This document shows positions 23,943-30,230 of a stretch of 64,000 nucleotides of DNA, one piece after another. The notes under the pieces are model-generated. The model was given only the letters and a program-made list of their open reading frames with translations. It was not told the origin of the DNA and searched no databases. Every line of letters starts with the position of its first letter. Positions within the stretch are counted from its first letter, which is position 1. Source of the stretch: a virus; the IMG/VR virus record IMGVR_UViG_3300023284_001411, positions 1-64,000 of that record, one strand, 5' to 3'. Position numbers and translations under genes: made by a program.

Positions 23943-24214
23943 GGTACGTTGAACACACCACACATTCTGATGACACGGCCCTGATTGCGAAGGACATTGA
24001 GCGCATAGCTCGCAACCATCCGCGAGCGTTCGCACGCGGAGCAGTCCTCGGCTACTTCCTCCACGTTATAGGCCCACGGAGACCCCTTCTTCAGAAAGGC
24101 GAAGACGGCATTCGGCAAGGCATCAGGGTCGCCGGGCACCCGAAGCATCATGCCCCGGTCCCACTTGACCCGTCGTCGCCCGCCCTTGTCGTGGTTCCGT
24201 GTCCGGGAGCCCAT
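23939..24214 (-). CDS. Hypothetical protein with winged-helix-like features
   Basis: 91 aa with a basic N-terminus (MGSRTRNHDKGGRRRVKWDR). NAVFAFLKKGSPWAYNVEEV and ASYALNVLRNQGRVIRMCGV look like helix 1, the recognition helix and the wing of a small winged HTH. DCSAC is in the middle. TAATG overlap with the co-chaperonin gene. Tentative DNA-binding call only. Confidence 0.5.
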   Translation of the reverse strand: MGSRTRNHDKGGRRRVKWDRGMMLRVPGDPDALPNAVFAFLKKGSPWAYNVEEVAEDCSACERSRMVASYALNVLRNQGRVIRMCGVFNVP

Positions 24215-24537
24215 TACTTACCCAGGACAGAGTCACGAACCTCGTTGGTCACATCAATTGCCAATTTGGTAGCCCCTGCGTCATCAATGAGTTTGGCCCA
24301 GATGTAGTCGACGTCGATGATTGTATAGGTAACGCCGTCGATCGTATGCTCAACGCCGTCCCAACCGGTTAGCAGGACCTTAGCCTCAAGTCCAATTTGG
24401 ATGACGTTCGGCCCGATGGCGACGACCGTTCCGACGGGATCAAACTTCGGCTTTTCGTCCGCTTCCTTTTCCTCGAGCGTCAGGGGCAGAGCGATTCTCT
24501 CAACGACGATGAATTTTCCGAGCGGTTCGAGCTTCAT
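24214..24537 (-). CDS. GroES-like co-chaperonin
   Basis: 107 aa with CCAGGAGACCCTT before the ATG. The GroES beta-barrel pattern is clear: LEPLGKFIVVERIALP at the start, GTVVAIGPNVIQIGLEAKVL in the middle and VDYIWAKL at the end of the barrel (compare P-L-x-D-R-V-x-V, G-x-V-V-A-x-G, D-V-V-L-F and ED-I-L-A-x-v). It would cap host GroEL to fold phage proteins, as T4 gp31 does. Residues 90-107 form a helical extension. No phage GroEL is visible. Confidence 0.8.
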   Translation of the reverse strand: MKLEPLGKFIVVERIALPLTLEEKEADEKPKFDPVGTVVAIGPNVIQIGLEAKVLLTGWDGVEHTIDGVTYTIIDVDYIWAKLIDDAGATKLAIDVTNEVRDSVLGK

Positions 24538-24572
24538 AAGGGTCTCCTGGGGGTTAGGAAAAAGTTCAACCT

Positions 24573-24584
24573 CTATCCTACCAC
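24573..24584 (-). promoter_or_regulatory. GTGGTAGGATAG intergenic motif (putative -10)
   Basis: Copy of the repeated GTGGTANGATAG element, 36 nt before the co-chaperonin ATG. It forms the last four codons of the HNH gene (stop TAG at 24573). No good -35 is present at the right distance; the HNH insertion may have replaced it. Confidence 0.4.
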
Positions 24585-25064
24585 ATGACCCCAGATTTCT
24601 CTTCGAATAATTTTGCTAATAACGGTTTGATCAACATCCCAGATTTCAGCAATCTGGGGAGAAGACAATCCACGTTTCATAAGAGGATCTCTTCTTGAAT
24701 ACAACCTCCGAATCACCCTAACATCCATAGGAGACAACTTTGACCTATGATGATTTGTCCCATTTACCCTTTTGCCTCTTCCTTTTTGTTCACGATCTCT
24801 CGCGTTATCACCATGAGTGCCAATAAAAAGATGATCCGGCCTTACGCATGGAGGATTGTCACAATGATGACAGACGCACAACTCATCAGGAATAGTCCCG
24901 TAATGAAGGATCCAAGAAAGGCGATGTGCATGAATCATTTGTGATCGAAACCCCCGTATCCTCCCGTACCCATCTCTGCCTCGCCAACCTACGAACTCCC
25001 AGCACTCTCCAGCTTTACGGACCTTCTCCCAAAAACGTTTTTCTAACAGAACTCTTCTACCCAT
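24573..25064 (-). CDS. HNH homing endonuclease
   Basis: 163 aa. HNH core: IHAHRLSWILHYG, then CVCHHCDNPPCVRPDHLFIG with the paired Cys-x-x-Cys zinc site and the catalytic His/Asn. The C-terminal ~50 residues are a DNA-binding HTH (SSPQIAEIWDVDQTVISKII). Composition is visibly more AT-rich than the flanking genes. It sits exactly between the UDG-like gene and the co-chaperonin gene, like a free-standing homing endonuclease. Paralogous to the HNH protein at 52560-53033. Confidence 0.9.
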   Translation of the reverse strand: MGRRVLLEKRFWEKVRKAGECWEFVGWRGRDGYGRIRGFRSQMIHAHRLSWILHYGTIPDELCVCHHCDNPPCVRPDHLFIGTHGDNARDREQKGRGKRVNGTNHHRSKLSPMDVRVIRRLYSRRDPLMKRGLSSPQIAEIWDVDQTVISKIIRREIWGHVVG

Positions 25065-25438
25065 TTTCTAACCTCCTTATTTGAGCTCTGAAAACGGGAC
25101 GGATGAGGTATAACCAAGCAATCCACGTTCCCGCACGTGACCCGGTCCAGGGGCTTGGGGTCAGCGTAGAAGGCCGCGGCCACGAGCCCGCCCATGAGGA
25201 TCAGGCGGTCGCCGGTCCTTCGGCAGTAGTCCATGAGCTCGTACGCCGTGCCGGCGGCCCGCGGGGCGTCCCAACCCTCCCCGGGCTCAAGGAGATTGAC
25301 GAAGGTGTACCGGTCCAGGTCCCCGACCATGGCCGTCAGCTGGTCCCGGGCCTTGCCCTCGGGAATGGCCGAGTAAAACGGGCTCAGCTTGTGGATGATG
25401 CTGGACGACTGGACGCGCTCACCGACGAGGTAGATCAC
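25043..25438 (-). CDS. Uracil-DNA glycosylase-superfamily-like protein
   Basis: 131 aa from a GTG (25438) that shares GTGA with the Ro stop, so it should be translationally coupled to the Ro gene. The pattern is UDG-like: FVNLLEPGEGWDAPRAAGTA (N-L-x-x-P), a central hydrophobic strand RLILMGGLVAAAFYAD (L-x-G-x-x-V-A-x-x-F) and CLVIPHPSRFQSSN (P-H-P-S motif with a following Asn). It is shorter than canonical UDGs and lacks a clear catalytic G-E-A-P-G. It could be a repair enzyme or a non-catalytic relative. Confidence 0.6.
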   Translation of the reverse strand: MIYLVGERVQSSSIIHKLSPFYSAIPEGKARDQLTAMVGDLDRYTFVNLLEPGEGWDAPRAAGTAYELMDYCRRTGDRLILMGGLVAAAFYADPKPLDRVTCGNVDCLVIPHPSRFQSSNKEVRKWVEEFC

Positions 25439-26958
25439 CCCGTCACGAACTCCCGCAGCACGGACGGCACCGAAGGATCGAAGCCCACGACGTCCAGCAT
25501 CCCCGGGTCGTTGGGGTCGGCGATGGAGAAGTTGTTCGCCAACATGGACACGACGATCAGTTTCGCGTTGGGATTGAGCTTTCGGCGGTACTTGTCGAGC
25601 GCGGCCTTCGGGTGAATGCCGCCGGCCCATGTCTGGTTGTCCGTGTAGACCACGAAGGCATCGACCTCGATGTTCTTGCGGAGCGCATAGGTCATCGGCT
25701 GCGCGCAGTCCGTCCCGCCGAAGGGAAGTTTCGACGTCTTCCGCAGGACCTCGGTATAGGTCATGTCCCGAGTCACCGAGAGCGGTGAGAATATGTGGGT
25801 GAACGCCATGGGCACGCACAGCGGCTCAGTCCTCATAGTCACCAGGAGCATGGCCGCCGCGGCCTCTCGGCAAGTGACCCCGACGACGCCGGCACAGTCG
25901 GCCCAGGTCATGGAGCCCGAGACGTCCAGGCCCAGGAGGAAGCGCTTCCCGGACGGCTTTACCTGGTCGAAGGACAGGCTGAAGGCCTCCTCGACCGCGG
26001 CCGAGATACCCGCGTCCACTTCCCATTTGAGGCTACCTCGCACGCCCTTTCCCTGCTTGTAGGTCTTGAGGGCCGAGAGCAGCTGGATCGGGTGAATACG
26101 GGACCTCTTGATCAGTACCGTGTCCGTCAGCCGGTTTTCGACGATCTTGTTCGCGTCCCAGCGTCCAGGACCCAGGACCTCCCGCGCCGAGAGCGCGCCG
26201 AGGTGCTTGAGGGTCGCCTGGTAGGGCATGAAAGGCAAGAGGGCCTGCCAAACGTCCGTCCGCTTCTTGAGCTCAGGGGTCAGCATCTCATGGGAGATGC
26301 GGCCCGACTCCTTGATCAGCTGGATACACTCGTCGAGGCCCAGCCCTTCGAAGGGGTCGTTCCGTCCCTGGACAATGGCCCGAAAGAGGTGGTTGAGGCG
26401 CCCATTCTTCGGGTGCGTTAGCCGCAGGAGGTCGCGATGTGACCAGCCCTCGCGCTGGATGTATTTCAAGCGCTGATAGTCGACATTCTCCGTGGTTTTC
26501 GACAGATACCAGCCCCGGATCATGCGCCGCGGCCGGCGTCCCCAGCCGCGGAGCTCATTGACGTAGTGGGCGAAGCGGAAGAGGTGAAAGCCCGTGCGGA
26601 CGGTGTTGTTGAAACGGTTTTCAACTATTCGCGCCGCCCGAGGGCTCAACGTACAGAGGGCCAGGGACAGCATGACCGGGTCCGGGCGCGCTGCACGGCC
26701 CTGGTTCCAGATGTCGCAGATCTCCTCCGCTGTTCGCTCAGGATCCTCGGCGAGGCACTCGTGGATCGCCTTCAGGTTCTCGCGAACGAGCGGCCCTTCC
26801 TTGGTGTAGTACGTCCCTCCCTCAGCGCCCAGGATCAAGAACCGGCGGAGCCGTTCGAACGGGTCGACGGTAAAAGAGAACCCTCCCGCGCTGTTTTCAA
26901 CTTGACCCGGGAGGGCCTCACTCTGGGGCGTGTCGAGGTGAGTGGCGTAATCCATCAT
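25435..26958 (-). CDS. rsr: Ro60/Rsr-family TROVE-vWA RNA-binding protein
   Basis: 507 aa. Residues ~25-330 form the TROVE HEAT-repeat ring (FERLRRFLILGAEGGTYY, SLALCTLSPRAARIVENRF, LPFMPYQATLKHLGALSARE). Residues ~335-507 form a von Willebrand A domain with an intact MIDAS: DVSGSM (345-350), GGTD (414-417) and YTDNQT (438-443). The segment NNFSIADPNDPGMLDVVGFD closely follows vertebrate Ro60. Ro proteins are ring-shaped and bind misfolded RNA in the cavity and Y RNA on the outside. Start ATG 26958 lies 14 nt after the U-tract of the last Y RNA (26972). A UDG-like gene is coupled downstream. Confidence 0.95.
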   Translation of the reverse strand: MMDYATHLDTPQSEALPGQVENSAGGFSFTVDPFERLRRFLILGAEGGTYYTKEGPLVRENLKAIHECLAEDPERTAEEICDIWNQGRAARPDPVMLSLALCTLSPRAARIVENRFNNTVRTGFHLFRFAHYVNELRGWGRRPRRMIRGWYLSKTTENVDYQRLKYIQREGWSHRDLLRLTHPKNGRLNHLFRAIVQGRNDPFEGLGLDECIQLIKESGRISHEMLTPELKKRTDVWQALLPFMPYQATLKHLGALSAREVLGPGRWDANKIVENRLTDTVLIKRSRIHPIQLLSALKTYKQGKGVRGSLKWEVDAGISAAVEEAFSLSFDQVKPSGKRFLLGLDVSGSMTWADCAGVVGVTCREAAAAMLLVTMRTEPLCVPMAFTHIFSPLSVTRDMTYTEVLRKTSKLPFGGTDCAQPMTYALRKNIEVDAFVVYTDNQTWAGGIHPKAALDKYRRKLNPNAKLIVVSMLANNFSIADPNDPGMLDVVGFDPSVPSVLREFVTG

Positions 26959-26971
26959 CCGTCCTTTCGAG

Positions 26972-27112
26972 AAAAATGCCGAGCAAGTTTGTGAACGCAG
27001 TTTAATAACTGGCGCTCTCGGCTGTCTGAGCTACCCCGACTCAATTGCCGGGGGCAGGTTTCGCACCTGCGACCTCCAGTTCCATGATAATCTACATTCG
27101 TCGGCTCAGCAA
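26972..27112 (-). ncRNA. Y RNA 1 (YrlA-like, with permuted tRNA module)
   Basis: Lower stem GCTGAGC/GCTCGGC with CCGA on the 5' side and ACAAACTTG on the 3' side, then TTTTT: the Ro-binding signature of Y RNAs. Upper stem AATGTAG/CTGCGTT. Inside lies a tRNA-like module in permuted order: half anticodon stem ACTGG, AGGTC, T-arm GCAGG-TGCGAAA-CCTGC, acceptor CCCCGGC, 6-nt linker, acceptor GTCGGGG, D-arm GCTC...GAGC, half anticodon stem CCAGT. All stems pair. It ends 14 nt before the Ro gene. Confidence 0.85.
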
Positions 27113-27121
27113 AACCTATCC

Positions 27122-27249
27122 AAAAAGAACCGAGCAAGGTGTGACCGTAGGATGTGCCTATGCCATTTGGCGACATCGCGCAAGGCAATGACGGGATTCG
27201 AACCCGCATTCTTCGTGAAAAGATAACCTACAATCGTCGGCTCGGTGAC
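27122..27249 (-). ncRNA. Y RNA 2 (YrlA-like, with permuted tRNA module)
   Basis: Lower stem ACCGAGC/GCTCGGT, with CCGACG opposite ACACCTTG and a TTCTTTTT end. Upper stem GATTGTAGG/CCTACGGTC (9 bp with G-U pairs). The loop carries a textbook T-arm, GCGGGTTCGAATCCCGT, then acceptor strand CATTGCC, a short turn, the opposite acceptor strand GCGATG and a D-arm GCC...GGC. The tRNA halves are circularly permuted, so it is not an ordinary tRNA gene. No full anticodon arm forms. Confidence 0.85.
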
Positions 27250-27261
27250 AGTACTGCAAAA

Positions 27262-27333
27262 CAAAAAGCCGAACAAGTTTGTAGCCGAGGGGGATACTTT
27301 ATGATGGTAACCCTCAGCCATCGGCTCGGCTAA
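27262..27333 (-). ncRNA. Y RNA 3 (short hairpin type)
   Basis: About 70 nt. Lower stem AGCCGAG/TTCGGCT with CCGATG opposite ACAAACTTG. Upper stem GCTGAGGG/CCCTCGGC (8 bp), loop opening with TTACC, TTTTT at the 3' end. It keeps the Ro-binding stem but lacks the tRNA-like module. Compensatory differences from copies 4 and 5 support the fold. Confidence 0.8.
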
Positions 27334-27352
27334 ACAGATTGGGCTCTAAATC

Positions 27353-27428
27353 AAAAACCGAACAAGGTAACGGTCGAAGGGAAAAACTTTCCATATAAAG
27401 GTAACCTTCAACCAATCGGCTCGGTTTA
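27353..27428 (-). ncRNA. Y RNA 4 (short hairpin type)
   Basis: Lower stem AACCGAG/TTCGGTT, internal loop CCGATTG opposite GTTACCTTG. Upper stem GGTTGAAGG/CCTTCGACC, loop opening TTACC, then TTTTTG. It differs from its neighbours at many stem positions but keeps pairing. Same orientation as the Ro gene. Confidence 0.8.
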
Positions 27429-27439
27429 TCTGAATGTCA

Positions 27440-27510
27440 AAGAAGGTCGAGCAAGTTTGTGACCAAAGGGTAAATGGTATGCTGATAACCTCCAGCCTTC
27501 GGCTCGACTG
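27440..27510 (-). ncRNA. Y RNA 5 (short hairpin type, promoter-proximal)
   Basis: Lower stem GTCGAG/CTCGAC, internal loop CCGAA opposite ACAAACTTG. Upper stem GGCTGGAGG/CCTTTGGTC with several G-U pairs, loop opening TTATC, 3' CTTCTTT. It begins about 6 nt after the -10 of the promoter at 27516-27545, so its 5' end may be the transcription start. Confidence 0.8.
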
Positions 27511-27515
27511 ATCCC

Positions 27516-27545
27516 AGTGTACCATCATCAGGGGTCCGAGGTCAA
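27516..27545 (-). promoter_or_regulatory. Promoter of the Y RNA-Ro locus (TTGACC-18-TACACT)
   Basis: Minus-strand -35 TTGACC at 27540-27545, 18-nt spacer, -10 TACACT at 27516-27521. The -35 overlaps the stop region of the exonuclease gene. No equally good promoter separates the five RNAs, so they and the Ro gene may form one transcript that is processed. Confidence 0.7.
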
Positions 27546-28234
27546 CCCTTTTTCTCGAGCAATTCCTTCTCGCGCTCCAAGGTGAGCTCGCCGGTCATGA
27601 CCCGGGTTCGCAGGAACACGGCGTAGGTGTCCTCCACGTCCCGCGCACAGTAGTCGTAGATCGTCTCGAGTTGGCCCTTGAGCCAGAGGCCGTAGACATC
27701 CTTCCCGACCGTGGCGCCCTTCCCAGGCCTTCCCACGACCCGCGCCAGTAGGTCCAGGCCGCCCGTGCAGCGGAAAGCGCCGAACTCCGTCATCCACTCC
27801 ATCAGATCGATCCGGTCAGAGGTGAACCGGTAGCGGTAACCGAACTTCGGGCCGGCGTAGTAGGCCGGGCACGATACACCGTACCGGAAGGCTGTCATGG
27901 ACAGGAGGGGGAGGTCGAAGCCCCGCCCGTTGAAGTCCACGAGGATCGGGCGATGCTTCTGGACACCTTCCCAGAAGCGCTGGGCAATCTCCTGAGCGGA
28001 ACCCTTAATGACGCCCGTCTTCTCGATCTTGAACCCCGCATCCAGGGCCAGGAAGGCCACGCAGATCGGTACCTGGTAAGTGACCGGGATGAAGTCAGAG
28101 CCCTTGTCCGCGAGGAGGTCCGCCTGGTATTGGCCGACGGTCTCGGAGCCACTCCAATCCTCGGGGTAGCCCCGGGAGTCCCGGATCAGTGTCCCGTCGG
28201 GCCGCGACTCGCAGTCGTAGACAAGGTACCTCAT
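27542..28234 (-). CDS. DEDD-family 3'-5' exonuclease
   Basis: 230 aa from ATG 28234, overlapping the upstream stop as ATGA. Exonuclease motif I is LVYDCESR (Asp7, Glu9). Motif II is DFNGRGFDLPLL, the N-x-x-x-F-D core. Motif III is YCARDVEDTYAVFL (Y-x-x-x-D). The arrangement matches stand-alone PolB-type 3'-5' exonucleases. It is separate from the exonuclease domain fused to the family A polymerase. A role in nucleic acid degradation or repair is likely. It is the last gene before the Y RNA promoter. Confidence 0.85.
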   Translation of the reverse strand: MRYLVYDCESRPDGTLIRDSRGYPEDWSGSETVGQYQADLLADKGSDFIPVTYQVPICVAFLALDAGFKIEKTGVIKGSAQEIAQRFWEGVQKHRPILVDFNGRGFDLPLLSMTAFRYGVSCPAYYAGPKFGYRYRFTSDRIDLMEWMTEFGAFRCTGGLDLLARVVGRPGKGATVGKDVYGLWLKGQLETIYDYCARDVEDTYAVFLRTRVMTGELTLEREKELLEKKG

Positions 28235-29316
28235 TCCGGAAACCTTCCAAACTTGACACCATCGAGCCTGAACCAAGGAGACTTCACATCCAAGGGATTA
28301 CCGATCACGATCATCTCGAGAAAGTCACGAAACAACGGCTCATAATCTGCCTTGGGAAGAAAAACCTCATTCGGTTTTGGGTCACAGGCCAGGGCCTTCG
28401 CCACTGTTCTCCAACCGTTCTTGGTATCCCCGCTCGAGCGCTCCATCCACTCATCAAGATCTCCAGCCTTAGCGTGCTCCACGAGCTCGTCGAGCATCGT
28501 CATAGTCATGGGCTGATGGAGTTCAAATTCTCCGCCGCATTTGAACAACACCGCCTGAGCGCAGTCGCCATCGTGCAGCGGCTTCGACTCGGGGTTCTCC
28601 GGGTTACCGGTCCACCACACATAGCCACTGGTCACAGCCATCCCGCAGTGGCCGCACGGGCCATGCCCCATGTGTGGGGGAGGGCCGAGCTGGCCGACCT
28701 GGCCGACCTGGTCAGCTGTAAAGAAAAACTTATCCGGCTCAAACGGAGCGTCCTTGGGGAAGTCGAGAGATAAAGTACCATCACCCTCATTCGACCGAAA
28801 CTCAACGCCACTGATTTTGACTTTCGCGGAAGTGGACGCCACATCAGGATCATCCATCCGTATAGCATGCTCCACCAACTGGTCGAATGCCTTGGGTTCC
28901 ATGTAAACGACCGAGGGCTTCGGATAGGCCTGGGTATGGGAGAGGATGAAGTGCCCCATGCTATATATCTCAATCGCGGGGGTGGTGTCCACAGTATGAA
29001 CGGAGTTCCCATCTGTGGCTTCCGGCGCCAGGGTTTTCCCTTTCCCCACCACTCCTTCACGGATACAGGAATTACACACTTGCCCATGGAGCCGAGGAGC
29101 GTTGCCACCGCAAAACGGGCAACAGCCCTTGGCCATGACCGGATTCGACCGAAAAGCCTCCTTACCATAGTCCAGGACCTGGCCCCAGGAGTCCTTTGAC
29201 GCCTCCGCGGGCGCCCCGGCAATGTCGATCAGGGTCCGCTTCGCGCAGTCCTCGGCGTGTTGCTCGAGGGGGAGGTCCGGGTCAGAGAGTAGGCATCGAC
29301 AGCTGCAGTGTATCAT
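28231..29316 (-). CDS. Cys-rich protein with C-x-C-R-C-L-L-x-D-P module
   Basis: 361 aa. The N-terminus IHCSCRCLLSDPDLPLEQHA followed by EDCA is shared with the proteins at 20583-20840 and 34900-36753. A second Cys cluster, CCPFCGGNAPRLHGQVCNSC, is at ~75-95 and a third, HGPCGHCGMAVTSGYVW, at ~215. The rest is unassigned. Repeated zinc modules plus acidic helices suggest a scaffold or host-protein-binding role. The start overlaps the upstream stop. Confidence 0.6.
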   Translation of the reverse strand: MIHCSCRCLLSDPDLPLEQHAEDCAKRTLIDIAGAPAEASKDSWGQVLDYGKEAFRSNPVMAKGCCPFCGGNAPRLHGQVCNSCIREGVVGKGKTLAPEATDGNSVHTVDTTPAIEIYSMGHFILSHTQAYPKPSVVYMEPKAFDQLVEHAIRMDDPDVASTSAKVKISGVEFRSNEGDGTLSLDFPKDAPFEPDKFFFTADQVGQVGQLGPPPHMGHGPCGHCGMAVTSGYVWWTGNPENPESKPLHDGDCAQAVLFKCGGEFELHQPMTMTMLDELVEHAKAGDLDEWMERSSGDTKNGWRTVAKALACDPKPNEVFLPKADYEPLFRDFLEMIVIGNPLDVKSPWFRLDGVKFGRFPE

Positions 29317-29522
29317 GCTTTCGTCTTCCCTACTACTGATGAGAGGTAAGTCTGGGCCAGGGCCATCGACTGTTCCGCAGTGAAGCCCTTGGCAAGGGCC
29401 GCATCGTAAACGTTCTTGATAACTTCCATCAAGATGGGCGCGGTGTCTTTCGTGTTCTCGGCCGCCGCTTCAATCTCGGCGAGCTTCGCCGCGTCATCTT
29501 CGGGGAGATGGGGTGTGGTCAT
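29313..29522 (-). CDS. Small acidic helical protein
   Basis: 69 aa from ATG 29522 (MTTPHLPEDDAAKLAEIEAA), overlapping the previous stop. Helical and acidic, ending FTAEQSMALAQTYLSSVVGK. No motif recognised. Confidence 0.55.
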   Translation of the reverse strand: MTTPHLPEDDAAKLAEIEAAAENTKDTAPILMEVIKNVYDAALAKGFTAEQSMALAQTYLSSVVGKTKA

Positions 29523-29617
29523 CCTACTTGACATCCTTTCATGAGTATTCCTACGAGGTAAACGACCCCGAGCCAAAAGGTCGAGGCGAACACAGATTCA
29601 GGCCAGGTAAATTGCAT
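29519..29617 (-). CDS. 32-aa single-span membrane peptide
   Basis: ATG 29617 forms a TGATG overlap with the upstream stop after a GGGAGGAGTCTG ribosome-binding site. It encodes MQFTWPESVFASTFWLGVVY plus LVGILMKGCQVG, essentially one membrane helix. Coupled to the next gene by TGA/ATG. Function unknown. Confidence 0.5.
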   Translation of the reverse strand: MQFTWPESVFASTFWLGVVYLVGILMKGCQVG

Positions 29618-29964
29618 CAGACTCCTCCCATCATCGCGTTGAACCACTGCCGCCGGGCCTCGCCCTCGGGCGTGGGTTCAGGGGTCACAGGAAAGAACTC
29701 TGACAAAGCTGTCGCGTACCTTCCGAAATCACCAAAGAACTTCTGAGCGATAACAGCCAGGGAGTGTTCCCCTTCGTGGAAGGCCATTGCCGAGTTGTGT
29801 ACGGGTGCATAGACCCTGTCCCTGGCAACATCGTACAGATCTACATGGCAAATATTACAGGCATAAAGCTCTCGGCCTTCCTTCCAGTCCTTATAGAAAG
29901 ACTTATTCTGTGCGTCTACTGAAATAATCTCATGGGAGCCGCACAATGGGCAGTAGGCGATCAT
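29617..29964 (-). CDS. Zinc-ribbon protein
   Basis: 115 aa. N-terminal ribbon CPLCGSHEII...CNICHVDL (residues ~5-42). The C-terminal half contains HNSAMAFHEGEHSLAVIAQK and a Pro-rich segment. Function unknown; one of many small zinc proteins in this early region. Confidence 0.6.
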   Translation of the reverse strand: MIAYCPLCGSHEIISVDAQNKSFYKDWKEGRELYACNICHVDLYDVARDRVYAPVHNSAMAFHEGEHSLAVIAQKFFGDFGRYATALSEFFPVTPEPTPEGEARRQWFNAMMGGV

Positions 29965-30230
29965 ACCTCGCGCCCCTTCCAGTCATCCCACACCTTGGGC
30001 GGGTGGATCTTGTCCCGGCCGTGGCATGAGTAACACTCCTTCAGGATCCGGTTGCCCTCACCGTGGACGCGATAGGCCCGCTGGGCCGGCGTCTCGAGGA
30101 GCTCAGCCTGGGCCGCGGGCGGGAGCTGAGCGGGCTTGTCGGCAAAACCAGTAGCCCAACCCATACTAATCGCAAACAGCAACATCAGGCCAAGGAAGCT
30201 ATACCACGTTTCTACTGGATACAGCCTCAT
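29961..30230 (-). CDS. Membrane-anchored protein with CXXCH motif
   Basis: 89 aa. An N-terminal hydrophobic helix (SFLGLMLLFAISMGWATGFA) acts as anchor or signal peptide. The C-terminal part has KECYSCHGRDKIHPP, a c-type heme attachment signature (CXXCH). Real cytochromes c need a distal Met/His ligand and about 80 residues; here only ~55 follow the helix, so a minimal heme protein or a coincidental zinc motif are both possible. Overlaps its neighbours. Confidence 0.55.
   Translation of the reverse strand: MRLYPVETWYSFLGLMLLFAISMGWATGFADKPAQLPPAAQAELLETPAQRAYRVHGEGNRILKECYSCHGRDKIHPPKVWDDWKGREV

Noticed and set aside
27160-27246. Ordinary tRNA-Glu (UUC) gene
   Set aside because: The T-arm and a CTTTTCAC-like loop suggest tRNA-Glu, but the 5' half lies downstream of the 3' half and no anticodon stem forms. 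It fits a permuted tRNA-like module inside a Y RNA.
26972-27510. Self-splicing intron or small self-cleaving ribozyme
   Set aside because: I compared the conserved segments with hammerhead, twister-sister, pistol and group I core motifs and found no match; the Y RNA signature fits better.
26972-27520. Five successive Rho-independent terminators
   Set aside because: Each unit ends in a stem plus T-run, but the conserved CCGA/CTTG internal loops, upper stems and adjacent Ro gene are explained by Y RNAs and not by terminators.
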